From Leptolyngbyaceae cyanobacterium CSU_1_3 (GTDB lineage Bacteria > Cyanobacteriota > Cyanobacteriia > Leptolyngbyales > Leptolyngbyaceae): a stretch of DNA of 64,000 bases. The stretch spans positions 1-64,000 of the forward strand of contig JAAUOZ010000004.1 in assembly GCA_012034655.1 (NCBI GenBank). Reading direction: 5' to 3'. Under the pieces are notes generated by a model. It saw nothing but the letters and a program-made list of their open reading frames with translations. It ran no database searches and was not told the origin of the DNA. Of this stretch, positions 1 through 9,515 are shown piece by piece (the first letter of the stretch is position 1; each line of letters starts with the position of its first letter). A program made the position numbers and the translations under genes.

Positions 1-165
1 CCTCATCCCCCACCCCATCTCCCAGACGTACTAGGGCGATGGGAGAAAATCTGGCCATTAGCCCTCACCCCCGACCCCTGTCCCAGAGCGGGCGAGGGGA
101 GAAAAATGGGCTCCTCTTCTCCCAAAATGGGAGAAGGGGTTAGGGGATGAGGGTCTTAAGCTTAA
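1..165. repeat. dispersed intergenic repeat of the 'gccctcaccc' type
   Basis: The segment is built from imperfect copies of a pyrimidine-rich module (ccctcaccc, tctccca) facing its purine-rich complement (gggagaaggggttagggg), so it can fold into hairpins. Related modules recur near 3855-3970 and 6518-6635. Such repeats are common between cyanobacterial genes. No coding function is visible. Confidence 0.6.
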
Positions 166-180
166 TTCCACCTACCTACT

Positions 181-275
181 TATTAGTAGTGTCAAATAAC
201 ATATTAGTAGTGTCAAATACTAGTAGTGTCTAGTAGTGTCAAATAACATATTAGTAGTGTCAAATAACATACCAA
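181..275. repeat. short tandem repeat, unit around TAGTAGTGTCAAATAACATAT
   Basis: Five copies of TAGTAGTGTC are seen; four are followed by AAATA, and most of those by ACATA, with a truncated unit in the middle. The array lies downstream of the minus-strand flavoprotein gene. The irregular unit length and lack of spacers exclude a CRISPR array. Confidence 0.75.
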
Positions 276-350
276 CGTGAAGGGCATGGCATGGCTATGC
301 CCCCACCAACCATTCATCTTGAGCGGAAACTTTTTTCCCTCCTTCTTCAC

Positions 351-1904
351 CTAAGCATCGATCGTGACAGAATTAACTGGATAAGCAACGCAGGATAGGG
401 CATAGCCTGCTTGTTGCTCAGCGATCGACAAGGCAGTGGGCAGAGTTTGATATCGAACTTGCCCTTGGCGAACTTCAACTTTGCAGGCTCCACAGGCTCC
501 AACTCGACAGGCATGGCGAATGGGGATTCCTTCTAATTCTGCAACCTCTAAAATAGAAGCACTACCATCTACTACAACCTGGCGATCGGATTGAATAAAG
601 TGAACGACAGAATCTCCATTTTTGTAAGTTGGCTGAATAGGAAGTAGATGATCTCCAGGCGAACCTTTACCATTGCGGACGGACAAAGCCGCAGGTGGAA
701 GTGTTTTTACTTTGATCAGAGTGCTATCGGATTGTTCCCTTTCAGGGGCAGGCTGAAGAGAGATGGGCTTAGACGGCTGACCTCCAAAGCTTTCTTCGTG
801 GTATTGCTGCATGGGAAATTTCATGCTTTCTAACAAAGAGCGAATCCCTTGCATAAATCCTTCTGAGCCGCACACATACACCGAACGATCGCACAGATCG
901 GGGGCAACTAGAGGCAACAACGATTGAGAAATGCGCCCGGTCAATCCCATCCAGGTTTGTTTGACGGGCTGAGTAACGGTGATCGCGAGACGCAGGTTGG
1001 GCATTTGGGCGGCCAGTGTTTCCAATTCTGCACGAAACACAATGTCTTCTGGAGAAGAGGCGCTGTATAAGAAAATAATGTCACAGGTTGCCAGCGTGTC
1101 ATATAGCCAACGTAGCATCGACATCATCGGAGTGATGCCACTTCCGGCGGAGATCAACAGCAGTTTGGCGGGCAAATTGGGCAAGCAGGTAAACTGACCC
1201 ATTGCACCGCCGATGATCTTGACGCGATCGCCCACCTTGAGATGATCGTGCAGCCAGTTAGAGACAAGACCGGGGGGCAATTCTGGCTGATTGGCAGGGC
1301 GAGGCACTCGCTTAACGGTGAGACTTAAGTGATAGGGGCGGGTAGGAGACGACGAGATAGAATAGCAGCGCAGAACAGGTTTGCCATCAATTACAACTTC
1401 TAAGGTGACAAACTGGCCTGGCTGATAGCAAAACAGCACTAGTGGATCGGCTACAAAGCAAAAAGTTTTAACATCTGGTGTTTCGTCAATAATGCGACAG
1501 CAACGACAGAGCAAATCTTCTGTTGCCCAGGGTTGAGTCGGTAGCACGATCGCAGTGGCAGTGTTAGAACTCTCATTCTGTAGGGAAACTGACAGCGCTT
1601 CAATATGCAAGAATGTTTCCCCAAGCTGAAGCAAATCACCCGAATGGATCGGCTGCGGCGTATCTGCCAAGACCGTTTCACCGTTGAGTAGCGACCCAGA
1701 TGCGCTGCCTACATCCACAAAGTAGTAGCTGTCGCCTATATAAACAATTCGCCCATGCACGCGACTGACTTCTGGGCTTGTCAATACGAGATCACACGTT
1801 GTATTGCGGCCAATCACCCACTCTGTTTGCCCCGAATAGGAAGCTTTAAGCTGATGAGTTTGAAATTCTTGTTGCTCAAAGTTAACTGACTTCAAGATCA
1901 ACAT
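351..1904 (-). CDS. FHA domain - FAD/NAD(P)H reductase - 2Fe-2S ferredoxin fusion
   Basis: A soluble electron-transfer flavoprotein that should pass electrons from NAD(P)H through FAD to a plant-type 2Fe-2S centre, like the reductases of hybrid-cluster proteins and ring-hydroxylating oxygenases. An FHA phosphothreonine-binding domain occupies about residues 20-100 (GRN near the start, then SRVHGRI). The FAD motif RCYS is at about 179-182 and the nucleotide motif GSGITPMM at about 254-261. The ferredoxin cysteines are at about 466, 471, 474 and 505 (Cx4Cx2C...C). I chose the ATG at 1904 because an AAGGAGG ribosome site lies 9 bases before it; a longer frame to 1925 has none. The 4Fe-4S membrane gene lies 63 bases upstream on the same strand. 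The FHA fusion suggests control by phosphorylation, plausibly by the nearby kinase; that link is inference. Confidence 0.85.
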   Translation of the reverse strand: MLILKSVNFEQQEFQTHQLKASYSGQTEWVIGRNTTCDLVLTSPEVSRVHGRIVYIGDSYYFVDVGSASGSLLNGETVLADTPQPIHSGDLLQLGETFLHIEALSVSLQNESSNTATAIVLPTQPWATEDLLCRCCRIIDETPDVKTFCFVADPLVLFCYQPGQFVTLEVVIDGKPVLRCYSISSSPTRPYHLSLTVKRVPRPANQPELPPGLVSNWLHDHLKVGDRVKIIGGAMGQFTCLPNLPAKLLLISAGSGITPMMSMLRWLYDTLATCDIIFLYSASSPEDIVFRAELETLAAQMPNLRLAITVTQPVKQTWMGLTGRISQSLLPLVAPDLCDRSVYVCGSEGFMQGIRSLLESMKFPMQQYHEESFGGQPSKPISLQPAPEREQSDSTLIKVKTLPPAALSVRNGKGSPGDHLLPIQPTYKNGDSVVHFIQSDRQVVVDGSASILEVAELEGIPIRHACRVGACGACKVEVRQGQVRYQTLPTALSIAEQQAGYALSCVAYPVNSVTIDA

Positions 1905-1967
1905 GATATATAACCTCCTTGACATCGATCGCGATTGTAAGTTCTTTGCTAGCTTTTCTGGAAGTGA

Positions 1968-3659
1968 CTAAGCGTTTGCTTTTTTAGAGCGTTTTGCGAT
2001 CGTTTTTGCCACTGTTTTAGCAACATGAGATTCTTCTGCTGACGACTGTAGAGCCAAAATCTCTGGATTGTTCGCTGCGATCGTCTCAATAGTCGAAAAG
2101 TGTTCAGCGTCGGTTAACTGCAAATCTTGTCTCAGTTGCCGACAAAACTCAAAACTACCCGAAGCACTGATAGCCTGTTGCCGAAGCAGATCGAGGACAA
2201 CACCTGTGTAGGTTTGCAGTCTCATCTGTTGAGAGACCCCTTGCAAGACTTTGACTAGAGTGTAAATTTCATCAGGGGTGAGATCGTTGAGCGATCGTCC
2301 TTCCAATAGAGATAGATCGATCGGCAGCTTTTGCAATTGTTTGCGAAGGCTAGTGGCCATATTCTCGCGTTCATATTGAGTTCGGGTGCGACGCAGGGTG
2401 CGATAGAGCCATAGAGAACCCACTAAAACAATCAGAGCGTTAAATGCAAACAGTGGATACTCAGGGAGTCGATTTAATGAAGGGCGAGCACCATAGGAAA
2501 AGAAAGTCCAGAAAGAAGTCACCGTAAACAGTGTGAATATAATATGCTGCGCCTGTTCTTTAGAGAGAGGGCGACCTTTTCTGACAACCACTCTGCGACA
2601 TAGTTTTTCTAAGATCAGCCCCAATGTAAAAGTGATGGAGATCAATACTGCAAAAGTGATAAAGACTGCAAAGGCTTTAGGAATGGGAATGGCCCGATCG
2701 TAGAGATAGAACCCCGTATCGAAAGCATTGGCAACTTGATCTCGTTCGTGTGTCCATGCGCCTGTGAAGTAATAGTCCCAATTGCCTGCATAGAGAAAGT
2801 AATACAAGTAAAAGGCAATCACCATGCCCAGATAGCCATATTGAATCAGTCGTCGCCCTGGTTTGTTGAGTTCTGCCCAATAGGTTTTTTCGGCATCAAT
2901 ATCAATACAAGCTGCTTTACATCCGACACAGGCGCTTTGTTCGCGCTGGGTTTTGCCATCCGTAGTGCGACACATTGATTGTGTCACCATAGAGGTGGGC
3001 CGCAGATAATTTTGGCTGCCCAGCAGCGATCGCGGCCCAGTATAAACCATTTGCACTGGAGCCATTGGGCAAAAATATTGACACCAACTTTTGCCTGCAT
3101 AGAGATAGCCGATCAACATGGCACAGAAAATAGTAGCAATTAGGAAAATTCCTAGGGCAAGGCGATCGGAATTGACATACAAAATGCGAAGCCCCAACCC
3201 CAACACAAATAACCCAAACTGAACATACAAATGATTGCGCCCTAGCCAAGAGTTTTCACCGATCGTCACGACTTCTCGGCGGGTTTCACCTGTGAGGCGA
3301 TCGACGACTTTTCGTCGTCGCTGAATGCCTAATGCCCGTGGAATCTGCGACAAAAATGAAAGTGGACAGATTCGTCGCCAAAATTCATGCCCAAAGACCA
3401 ACAAAATGAAAATGCCAGTCGGCACAATCATGGCCCACCAGATCAGCGCACTCATCGAAAAAGGTGACTGGGGCAGGCAGGTTTCGCGGATCTTGACGCA
3501 CTGACGCAAATTAACTCGAAATGGACTGCTCAAATTGCTGGGATGTGTCCATGCGATCGTAATGGGATCATAGAAAAGCGAGGCAATGAGTAGCAGCCAG
3601 CCGATGGTTAACAACCAGCGAACCCGGTGCATAGTCTTTTCAGGAACTTGGTACAGCAT
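1968..3659 (-). CDS. polytopic membrane 4Fe-4S protein (NosR/NapH-like)
   Basis: A membrane electron carrier. Hydrophobic segments lie near residues 13-32, 50-75, 150-190, 280-300, 335-360 and 385-425. Cysteine motifs typical of this family are CQYFCP and a ferredoxin-like CVGCKAAC, with an earlier CPLSF after the second membrane segment. The C-terminal 120 residues are helical and charged. The start has an AGAGGT ribosome site. It lies 63 bases upstream of, and on the same strand as, the FHA-reductase-ferredoxin gene, so the two probably form a chain moving electrons between NAD(P)H and the membrane. The exact partner and substrate are unknown. Confidence 0.75.
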   Translation of the reverse strand: MLYQVPEKTMHRVRWLLTIGWLLLIASLFYDPITIAWTHPSNLSSPFRVNLRQCVKIRETCLPQSPFSMSALIWWAMIVPTGIFILLVFGHEFWRRICPLSFLSQIPRALGIQRRRKVVDRLTGETRREVVTIGENSWLGRNHLYVQFGLFVLGLGLRILYVNSDRLALGIFLIATIFCAMLIGYLYAGKSWCQYFCPMAPVQMVYTGPRSLLGSQNYLRPTSMVTQSMCRTTDGKTQREQSACVGCKAACIDIDAEKTYWAELNKPGRRLIQYGYLGMVIAFYLYYFLYAGNWDYYFTGAWTHERDQVANAFDTGFYLYDRAIPIPKAFAVFITFAVLISITFTLGLILEKLCRRVVVRKGRPLSKEQAQHIIFTLFTVTSFWTFFSYGARPSLNRLPEYPLFAFNALIVLVGSLWLYRTLRRTRTQYERENMATSLRKQLQKLPIDLSLLEGRSLNDLTPDEIYTLVKVLQGVSQQMRLQTYTGVVLDLLRQQAISASGSFEFCRQLRQDLQLTDAEHFSTIETIAANNPEILALQSSAEESHVAKTVAKTIAKRSKKANA

Positions 3660-3841
3660 AGGTATTACCTCTTGTCAGAAGGGTCAATGTCATCTCAGCA
3701 AGACACGACAGCGAATACAAAAACCTCTAAAGAGTGTGAATTCAGTCAAATAGCCGAAAACTAGACCTTTGCTCCGGCTTTTTGGGAAGTGGGAAAATCT
3801 GGGGCTTATTGAAGCTACGATCGTGATTTAAGATCGAGCAT

Positions 3842-3972
3842 TCAATAAAACCTGGACTTGCCCTCTCCCTAGCCCTCTTCCTGGGGGAGGGAACTAGAAT
3901 TCTGGCTCCCTTCTCCCCAGGGGAGAATGGTTGGCAAAGCTCTCGCCCCACTTCGGGAGGGGGGTAATCCTC
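3842..3972. repeat. dispersed intergenic repeat
   Basis: The sequence reads as a pyrimidine-rich stretch with 'ccctctccctagccctcttcc' character, then 'ggctcccttctcccc' and a short reverse-complement tail. It is clearly related to the module at 6518-6635 (shared 'ttctggctc', 'ttggc(a/g)aag' and 'cttcg' features). It fills the 410-base gap between the kinase and the 4Fe-4S gene. Minus-strand reading frames across it look artefactual. Confidence 0.6.
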
Positions 3973-4069
3973 CAAGCAGATGCAATTTCCGAAGTGATTG
4001 AATCCACAATCCTTAAACGAGTAACCATGAACAAATGAACATTGGGAACAATGACAACTAGAAGATCGA

Positions 4070-5986
4070 CTAACGAATAGTACCGTCGTTAATCCGCCAA
4101 AAGCGCAAGCGCTGATTTGCACTCCAATTTACCAAATACTCATGGTTGGGGCTGAATGCAACATTATGGGGATGCTCTAGTTTGCCAGCCTCTCGCATAG
4201 ATAGTTTGCCAACTTCTGGACTCCAAATGCGAATGCTGCCGTCATTGTGAACGGTGATGATATTGCGATTGCATTTAGAAACCATCACAGAGTGGGCAGA
4301 TGCCTCTGGCAACTCTTGGGCTAAGGCTTCGCGGTTGAGATCCCACATTAGCCCTCGATCTTCGCCAAAGCTAATCAGCGTGTGATCGTTAACCATTTGT
4401 AAGCCAACGATCGGATTAGCATGTCCCGAAAATGTTCGCTCAAGCTGACCCGTGCGAAGATTCCAGACTTGGAGTTGGCGATCGCGGCTGGCAGTAATCA
4501 GGGTGTCAGAGGTTGCTCCGTAGGAAAGTGCTGTTACGTCTGCTGAAGAATGTTTGAGAGTTTTTAGCAGTGCGCCCGTTTGCAAGTTCCATTGTCGCAG
4601 GGTTCTGTCTTTACTACTACTGACGAGTAATCGCAAATCCGGACTGATCGCGATCGCAGTGACAAACTTTTGATGTCCTGTAAATGTTTGCAGCAACTTT
4701 CCTGAACTAGCATCCCAAAGTTGCAGAGAACCATCTTCTCGACCACTGACCAAAAATTTGCTGTTTCGGCTGATTGCTAACGTCGTGACCGGCGAGTTAT
4801 GTTCCCCCAATGTTCTAATTCGCTGACCCTTAGGCAGTGACCACAGACGCAACAGATGATCGGTTCCCACAGTCACCATGACTCGGTTGTTAGGGGCAAT
4901 CAGCAGTCGATCGAACCTCGGCTGGATTGGCATCTCGCGCATCATCGTCAACTTAACGCTAGATGGGGGGAAAAACTTTTGCTCAAACTGATTGAGTGTC
5001 AGTTTGGCGTGTTGCTCAACGCCCGGAAACCATTTGCCTATTACTCCACCCGATAGCTGTGAGACAATCACCCCTGCCAATAGCAGCGTGCTAGCTGGCA
5101 AAATCATCTGTTGTAAGGTGTGCTGCCAACGACCACTCCCTTCTGGCTGAAAGCATTGGGCTGTGGGTAGCTTCTGCAAGTCGGCCAGCACATCAGAGGC
5201 TTGCTGGTAGCGATCGCTGGCTCGGCTTCGCACCATTCGATTGAGAACCATCACCAGATCTGGGCTGAGCGACTGTTGTAAGTAGCATTGCCAATCGAGT
5301 TCTCCCGCAATCAGATCCTGTTTGAACTGTTGCGGATCAACCCCAGTTAGCAAGTGAATCGCCAAAATCCCTAACGCATACAAATCGCTACTTGCCTGGG
5401 GCATTCCCAAGCGTTGCTCATCTGGCATATAGCCGGGCGTGCCAATCTCAAGGGGTGGCAAGTCGATGCTCTGATTGGTTTCTGATAGATAATGGGCTGC
5501 ACCAAAGTCAATCAAAACCACCTTGCCATCCCGACGGCGCACCAAGTTACCCGGTGTAATGTCACGATGGATCACCTGGTGCAGATGAATATATTCCAAG
5601 ATGGGTAAGACTTCTAGCAACAAGGCGATCGCGGCTTTTTCGGTAAAAGGCTTTCTATGATTCAGCCATTTACTTAAGCTTTCACCTTCGATATATTCTT
5701 GCACTAGATAAATCGAATCTTGCTCCTGACAATAAGCAAAGAGCGTTGGAATTTGAGTGTGTTGTTGCCCAAATTGCTCCAACAAGTGAGCTTCTGTCTC
5801 AAATAATTGTTGGGCTATCTCTGGGGAAATGGTGCTGTGCGAGGGCAATTTGAGATATTTCACCACACATAAGGGGTGTCGAGGAAGATATTTATCACGA
5901 GCCAGGTAGGTTTCGCTAAATCCTCCGGTTCCCAACTTCTCTAAAATCAGATAGCGTCCAGTTAATAGTTGACCAATCATGCTCAC
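4070..5986 (-). CDS. Ser/Thr protein kinase with C-terminal WD40 repeats
   Basis: A eukaryotic-type (Hanks) protein kinase fused to a beta-propeller. The glycine loop GTGGFSETY is at residues 19-27, the ATP lysine at about 43 (VVKYLK), the catalytic loop HRDITPGN at 140-147 and the metal-binding DFG at 160-162, so it should be active. A single hydrophobic segment around 290-312 could anchor it in the membrane. From about 350 to the end WD40 blades repeat (LRLWSLP, LQLWDAS, LRQWNLQ, LQVWNLR, IRIWSPE). The family phosphorylates Ser/Thr of partner proteins. It is the third gene of a same-strand cluster with an FHA-domain reductase, and FHA domains bind phosphothreonine, so it is a plausible regulator of that reductase. 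Confidence 0.9.
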   Translation of the reverse strand: MSMIGQLLTGRYLILEKLGTGGFSETYLARDKYLPRHPLCVVKYLKLPSHSTISPEIAQQLFETEAHLLEQFGQQHTQIPTLFAYCQEQDSIYLVQEYIEGESLSKWLNHRKPFTEKAAIALLLEVLPILEYIHLHQVIHRDITPGNLVRRRDGKVVLIDFGAAHYLSETNQSIDLPPLEIGTPGYMPDEQRLGMPQASSDLYALGILAIHLLTGVDPQQFKQDLIAGELDWQCYLQQSLSPDLVMVLNRMVRSRASDRYQQASDVLADLQKLPTAQCFQPEGSGRWQHTLQQMILPASTLLLAGVIVSQLSGGVIGKWFPGVEQHAKLTLNQFEQKFFPPSSVKLTMMREMPIQPRFDRLLIAPNNRVMVTVGTDHLLRLWSLPKGQRIRTLGEHNSPVTTLAISRNSKFLVSGREDGSLQLWDASSGKLLQTFTGHQKFVTAIAISPDLRLLVSSSKDRTLRQWNLQTGALLKTLKHSSADVTALSYGATSDTLITASRDRQLQVWNLRTGQLERTFSGHANPIVGLQMVNDHTLISFGEDRGLMWDLNREALAQELPEASAHSVMVSKCNRNIITVHNDGSIRIWSPEVGKLSMREAGKLEHPHNVAFSPNHEYLVNWSANQRLRFWRINDGTIR

Positions 5987-6406
5987 TAACCCTTTTCATG
6001 AACCCTCTCGCAGATGCGTCAAATCGCTGTGGTTCGCGTGCGAAACTTGTAGAACAATTCATTGATCGCTTGCCAAGTTCTGGGTCAGACTTGCCGTGAA
6101 CAACGGCGAAACGATGGCAGTATGGACAGCGATCGCCGCCCTATTATTGGGCAGCAGAATTCCCTCAAGACTTTCTAAATTGACCTGTAGAAAGCTGTAA
6201 CCCGTCAAGCGCCAGTGGTAGATGAAACCCAACTTCAAGCTTGCGAATGCCGAACCAAAATGTCTAGCCAATGGGGATCAAAACACACCCTAACCCTGGC
6301 TAACTGACTTTCTGATCATAAGGCTGACTCAATGCCCGTGTAAAGTATAACGATTCATGCAATTCTTGACTACCCAATTTTGAAAAGATGCTCAGAGTTG
6401 GCGGCG

Positions 6407-6448
6407 AATTAATTAGAACCCTATCCGACGCAGTTGTTCTAATTAATT
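6407..6448. repeat. perfect 13-bp inverted repeat
   Basis: AATTAATTAGAAC at 6407-6419 is exactly complementary to GTTCTAATTAATT at 6436-6448, with a 16-base loop. The stem is AT-rich and a short T-run follows, so it could be a weak terminator or a MITE or transposon end. Neither is proven. Confidence 0.6.
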
Positions 6449-6517
6449 TTATAGGGGTGCTGTCAATTTACACGATAACGGGTGGGCAGCGTTGCAGAAT
6501 TAGGGATAAATCGTCAG

Positions 6518-6635
6518 ATTTGCCCTCACCCTAGCCATCTTCCCAAAGGAGGGGGAACCAGACTTCTGGCTCGCTTTTCCCCAGGAAGAAGAAGGGTTGG
6601 CGAAGGCTTCGCCCCCCTTTGCGGGCAGAGCCATT
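6518..6635. repeat. dispersed intergenic repeat
   Basis: This is a second copy of the module seen at 3842-3972: 'gccctcaccctagcc', then 'ggggaaccagacttctggctcgc', a purine-rich 'aggaagaagaagggttgg' and 'cgaaggcttcgcccccctt', the last forming a small hairpin. It is non-coding. Confidence 0.6.
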
Positions 6636-7028
6636 CATCCGTTCATCCAGCAACGCCTGGGTGGGCAACAGGGAAGATTTGCTGCATGATGGGGTAGGGT
6701 GGTTCAGATGCCGACCTATTAAACTGCCCATAACCTGGCGATAATCTGACTAGCGCTTTGGAGGCTCCGCTCAGCAATTGAGACGCTTCTTTTCGTCCTT
6801 CCAGGCAGTGAAGACAATTTGTAGGGCTAGGCACTTGTGACAATCTATCAACAACCCTACCCCAACCGCCAGATGTGACGAATATTAGAGATAAAACATT
6901 GTGACACTTAAAAAACAAGCACAGGCAAGGTTTTTAAGTAGGTCAGAATCAATGAGTCTAAGACGCAGCAATCAGGATTTTTCTATCTACCAGAAATGGG
7001 ACAAAACCACCGGAGGTAAGTTGTTGTC

Positions 7029-7065
7029 CACAAAATAATCTGGTGTTTTGTCAGGTTATTTTGTG
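7029..7065. repeat. 14-bp inverted repeat (13 of 14 paired)
   Basis: CACAAAATAATCTG at 7029-7042 pairs with CAGGTTATTTTGTG at 7052-7065 around a 9-base loop, about 200 bases upstream of the PAS gene. It could be an operator or a transcript hairpin; the sequence does not decide between them. Confidence 0.5.
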
Positions 7066-7267
7066 AGGAAATAGAAGAGACATCGCTACAACAATCAATC
7101 AAAATTAAGTGGATATAGGTCGATCGAGTACAGATTAGATCGAACTGGCGCTGCTCCAAGTTCCCCTAGCCCTTAGAAGATTGACAGACAATTGAATTAC
7201 ACCCGTAAAACACTCGTGTAAATCTGCGATGACATTGCCCCACCTGAAATACAGGCGTTAGTCAAAG

Positions 7268-8812
7268 ATGATTTCTACTTTTTGGAATATTTCTGGAATT
7301 CAATCTCGCAAGTCGTTGGAGTTTTTAGAGCAATCGCTCAACCCCATCTGTGTATACGACGATCGTGGAGAGATGGTTTATGCAAGCCAAAGCTTCTCAG
7401 AATTGCTGCCTGCTCGCGTTGTGCAAACCAATTTCTTTGATTGTTTTCCATCGATCGCGCTCACAGAGTTGAAGAAGTTTTGGAGTCAGGCGTTACAAGG
7501 AGAAAAAATTCAGTTTCTCTCTCAAACTAGAGACGTAGAACAGATGCTTGAAGGTTCCCTGCAATTTGATGCTGACGCAAAGTTGATGTTTTTTAATGTC
7601 AAAAAGATTGATGCAGCCGAAAGAATTCGTAACCTTGCCGAGACCTATGAGCAAGCAATTTCTCGGTCTGCTCATACCCATTTGGCAACGGCATTAATTA
7701 ACCCCGATGGCGGTATTATTCAATGCAATCAAAATCTTCACAAGCTTCTAGGAACAGGCGATCAAGAAGCTCTCAATCTTGAGGAGTTTGTCCACCCAGA
7801 CGATCGATTGATTGATCAACAATTCAAGCAAAATATGCTGAAAGGGAGCATTAATACCTACACCCTCGAAAAGCGCTTTGTCTCAAGAAGTAACGAAGTT
7901 ATTTGGCTAAATATGAGCGTCTCTGCGCTGAAAATTTCAGCTTGTATTCACGGTCATCAACAATATTATGCTGTTCTCCTAGAGGATGTGACAGAGAATA
8001 AAAAAATCTACAGCACACTCGTTAGAACCGAAGAAAAGTGGAAAACACTATTTTTGAATAGCCCCTATTTGTTTATTCAAATTAGCAAAGGCGGGCAAAT
8101 TATTTATGTGAGTCCTGCGGTAGAAGATTTGTTGGGCTATCAGCCAGAAGAGTTGTTGGGTCGGCAGATTAGAGAGCTTCTCCACTCTAGCAATCTGAAT
8201 GAGTTTGAGCTTGCCTTACAATTGTGGGGCAGCACACTGCAAACGCATCAGTCTAATCTCGAATGTTGGTGGCGATCGCAGTCTGATCGATGGGTGGCAT
8301 TGTCGATCCAGGGACAAAGGTTTCCGGCATCGTTAGCGATCGACGGCATCATGATCAGTGGGCACAATATTACCGATCGTAAATGCTTAGAATCAGAACT
8401 GAGAGCCAACGAAGAGAAGTTTAGATCTCTAGTTCTCAACAGCCCAGGCGTAGTATTTCGCTGTGATTCTAGCTACAAAATGGAATCTATCAGTGACTAT
8501 ATTCAAGTCATTACAAATTATCCAGCTTCAGTATTTATTAACAATCAGGTGCGATCGTATCTCAGTATTGTTTATCCCGATGACATTGCTTTGCTAAAAA
8601 ATTCACTAGTTGAGACCATTCTTGACCGCCATTGCAGTTCGATTGACTACCGAATTATTGATGTAAATGGTCGAATTTGTTGGGTGACAGAGCAAAAGCG
8701 GGGAGTCTTTGACCAACACGGCAAGTTGTTGTGGTTAGATGGCGTATTGCTAGATATTAGCGATCGTAAAGGAGTTGAGGCAGACCTACTTCACTGTAAA
8801 GCATTCCACTAA
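7268..8812 (+). CDS. multi-PAS sensor protein, output domain missing
   Basis: A cytoplasmic sensor made of three or four PAS/PAC modules: about residues 20-110 (degenerate), 130-250, 255-375 and 380-510. PAC-type ends are visible as VTENKKIY, ITDRKCLE and ISDRKGVE. No membrane segment, kinase, GGDEF or EAL domain is present. The protein stops at ISDRKGVEADLLHCKAFH, just where cyanobacterial homologues usually run on into HD.LT.LPNR, the start of a GGDEF diguanylate cyclase. I infer that the gene has lost its output domain, and the 3' flank shows no GGDEF sequence in any frame. An unrelated orphan GGDEF half lies at 48.3 kb. Confidence 0.7.
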   Translation: MISTFWNISGIQSRKSLEFLEQSLNPICVYDDRGEMVYASQSFSELLPARVVQTNFFDCFPSIALTELKKFWSQALQGEKIQFLSQTRDVEQMLEGSLQFDADAKLMFFNVKKIDAAERIRNLAETYEQAISRSAHTHLATALINPDGGIIQCNQNLHKLLGTGDQEALNLEEFVHPDDRLIDQQFKQNMLKGSINTYTLEKRFVSRSNEVIWLNMSVSALKISACIHGHQQYYAVLLEDVTENKKIYSTLVRTEEKWKTLFLNSPYLFIQISKGGQIIYVSPAVEDLLGYQPEELLGRQIRELLHSSNLNEFELALQLWGSTLQTHQSNLECWWRSQSDRWVALSIQGQRFPASLAIDGIMISGHNITDRKCLESELRANEEKFRSLVLNSPGVVFRCDSSYKMESISDYIQVITNYPASVFINNQVRSYLSIVYPDDIALLKNSLVETILDRHCSSIDYRIIDVNGRICWVTEQKRGVFDQHGKLLWLDGVLLDISDRKGVEADLLHCKAFH

Positions 8813-9515
8813 CGGTGGTGAATTAAGTAGAGTGGAACGACTATCTCGGCTATTGAAGCCAGGCAGAGCAAGCATCTTGGCTGGCTTTCGGAGTTATTTA
8901 ATCCACAATTCTAAGGGTCGTGAATGGGATAAGACCCAAAGCGGGATGAACCCAACGTTACTTTTCTGACTTTCCTTCTACATCTGGTGGGAGTGGGGAG
9001 TGGGGAGTGGGGAGTGAGGGATGAGGGGCAAGGTTGTATCAGTCAACCCGCCCAAGACCCTTTTTCTACAAGAGCACAAAACCAGACTCTTGCCGATTCT
9101 TCTGGGCGAGGGGGTAGATCTGAACCTTCTCTAATCTCAGTGAAATGCGATTCTAAACAAAGGTATCGCATTTTAAATAGACCTGTTCAAGAATTAAATT
9201 GAGCCAAAGGAAGCAAAACAATTAGCTTCTTGTTCGGATGAAAAGCACTATACGCAACGGACTTGGAATTGTCGATTCAGATGAAACCGTGATTTTATAC
9301 ACAAGCTGGAAAATCTATCTTTTTGTTCTAAACTAACAAGAATGACTTGAAAGCCCCGTATCTCCGTGAAAATGAGCTAAATCATAGATGAGCGTAAAGC
9401 GTTCTCAAAAGCAATCCCAGCCTGCCTCTTAAATTTCTGAATAAGTCTATTGGGCGGGTCATATGTATTCCACCAAACTAACTATCGAACAAGAATCTGA
9501 GGAAAAATCAGCTTT
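8813..9515. other. intergenic region with G-rich short tandem repeat
   Basis: This is non-coding as far as I can see. Around 8986-9022 the unit GGGAGTG is repeated about four times, a common cyanobacterial dispersed repeat that could form a G-quadruplex. Around 8853-8891 GAAGCCAG pairs with CTGGCTTTC, a possible weak terminator for the PAS gene. Confidence 0.45.

Larger units (their letters stand above)
5987..7267. other. 1.28-kb intergenic region with repeats and hairpins, no convincing gene
   Basis: This gap separates the divergent kinase and PAS genes. It holds a dispersed repeat (about 6518-6635) and two inverted repeats, given separately. Small open frames here have no recognisable domain and run through the repeat. 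The promoters of both flanking genes should lie at its two ends, but I cannot place them with confidence. Confidence 0.5.

Noticed and set aside
3742-4122. 126-codon minus-strand frame downstream of the WD40 kinase
   Set aside because: It runs through a dispersed repeat and into the kinase 3' end in another frame, with no domain.
6059-6271. 70-codon minus-strand frame
   Set aside because: No recognisable family, no ribosome site and it lies in a repeat-rich gap.
6482-6918. Overlapping small frames on both strands near 6.5-6.9 kb
   Set aside because: They are translations of the dispersed repeat and overlap each other on opposite strands.
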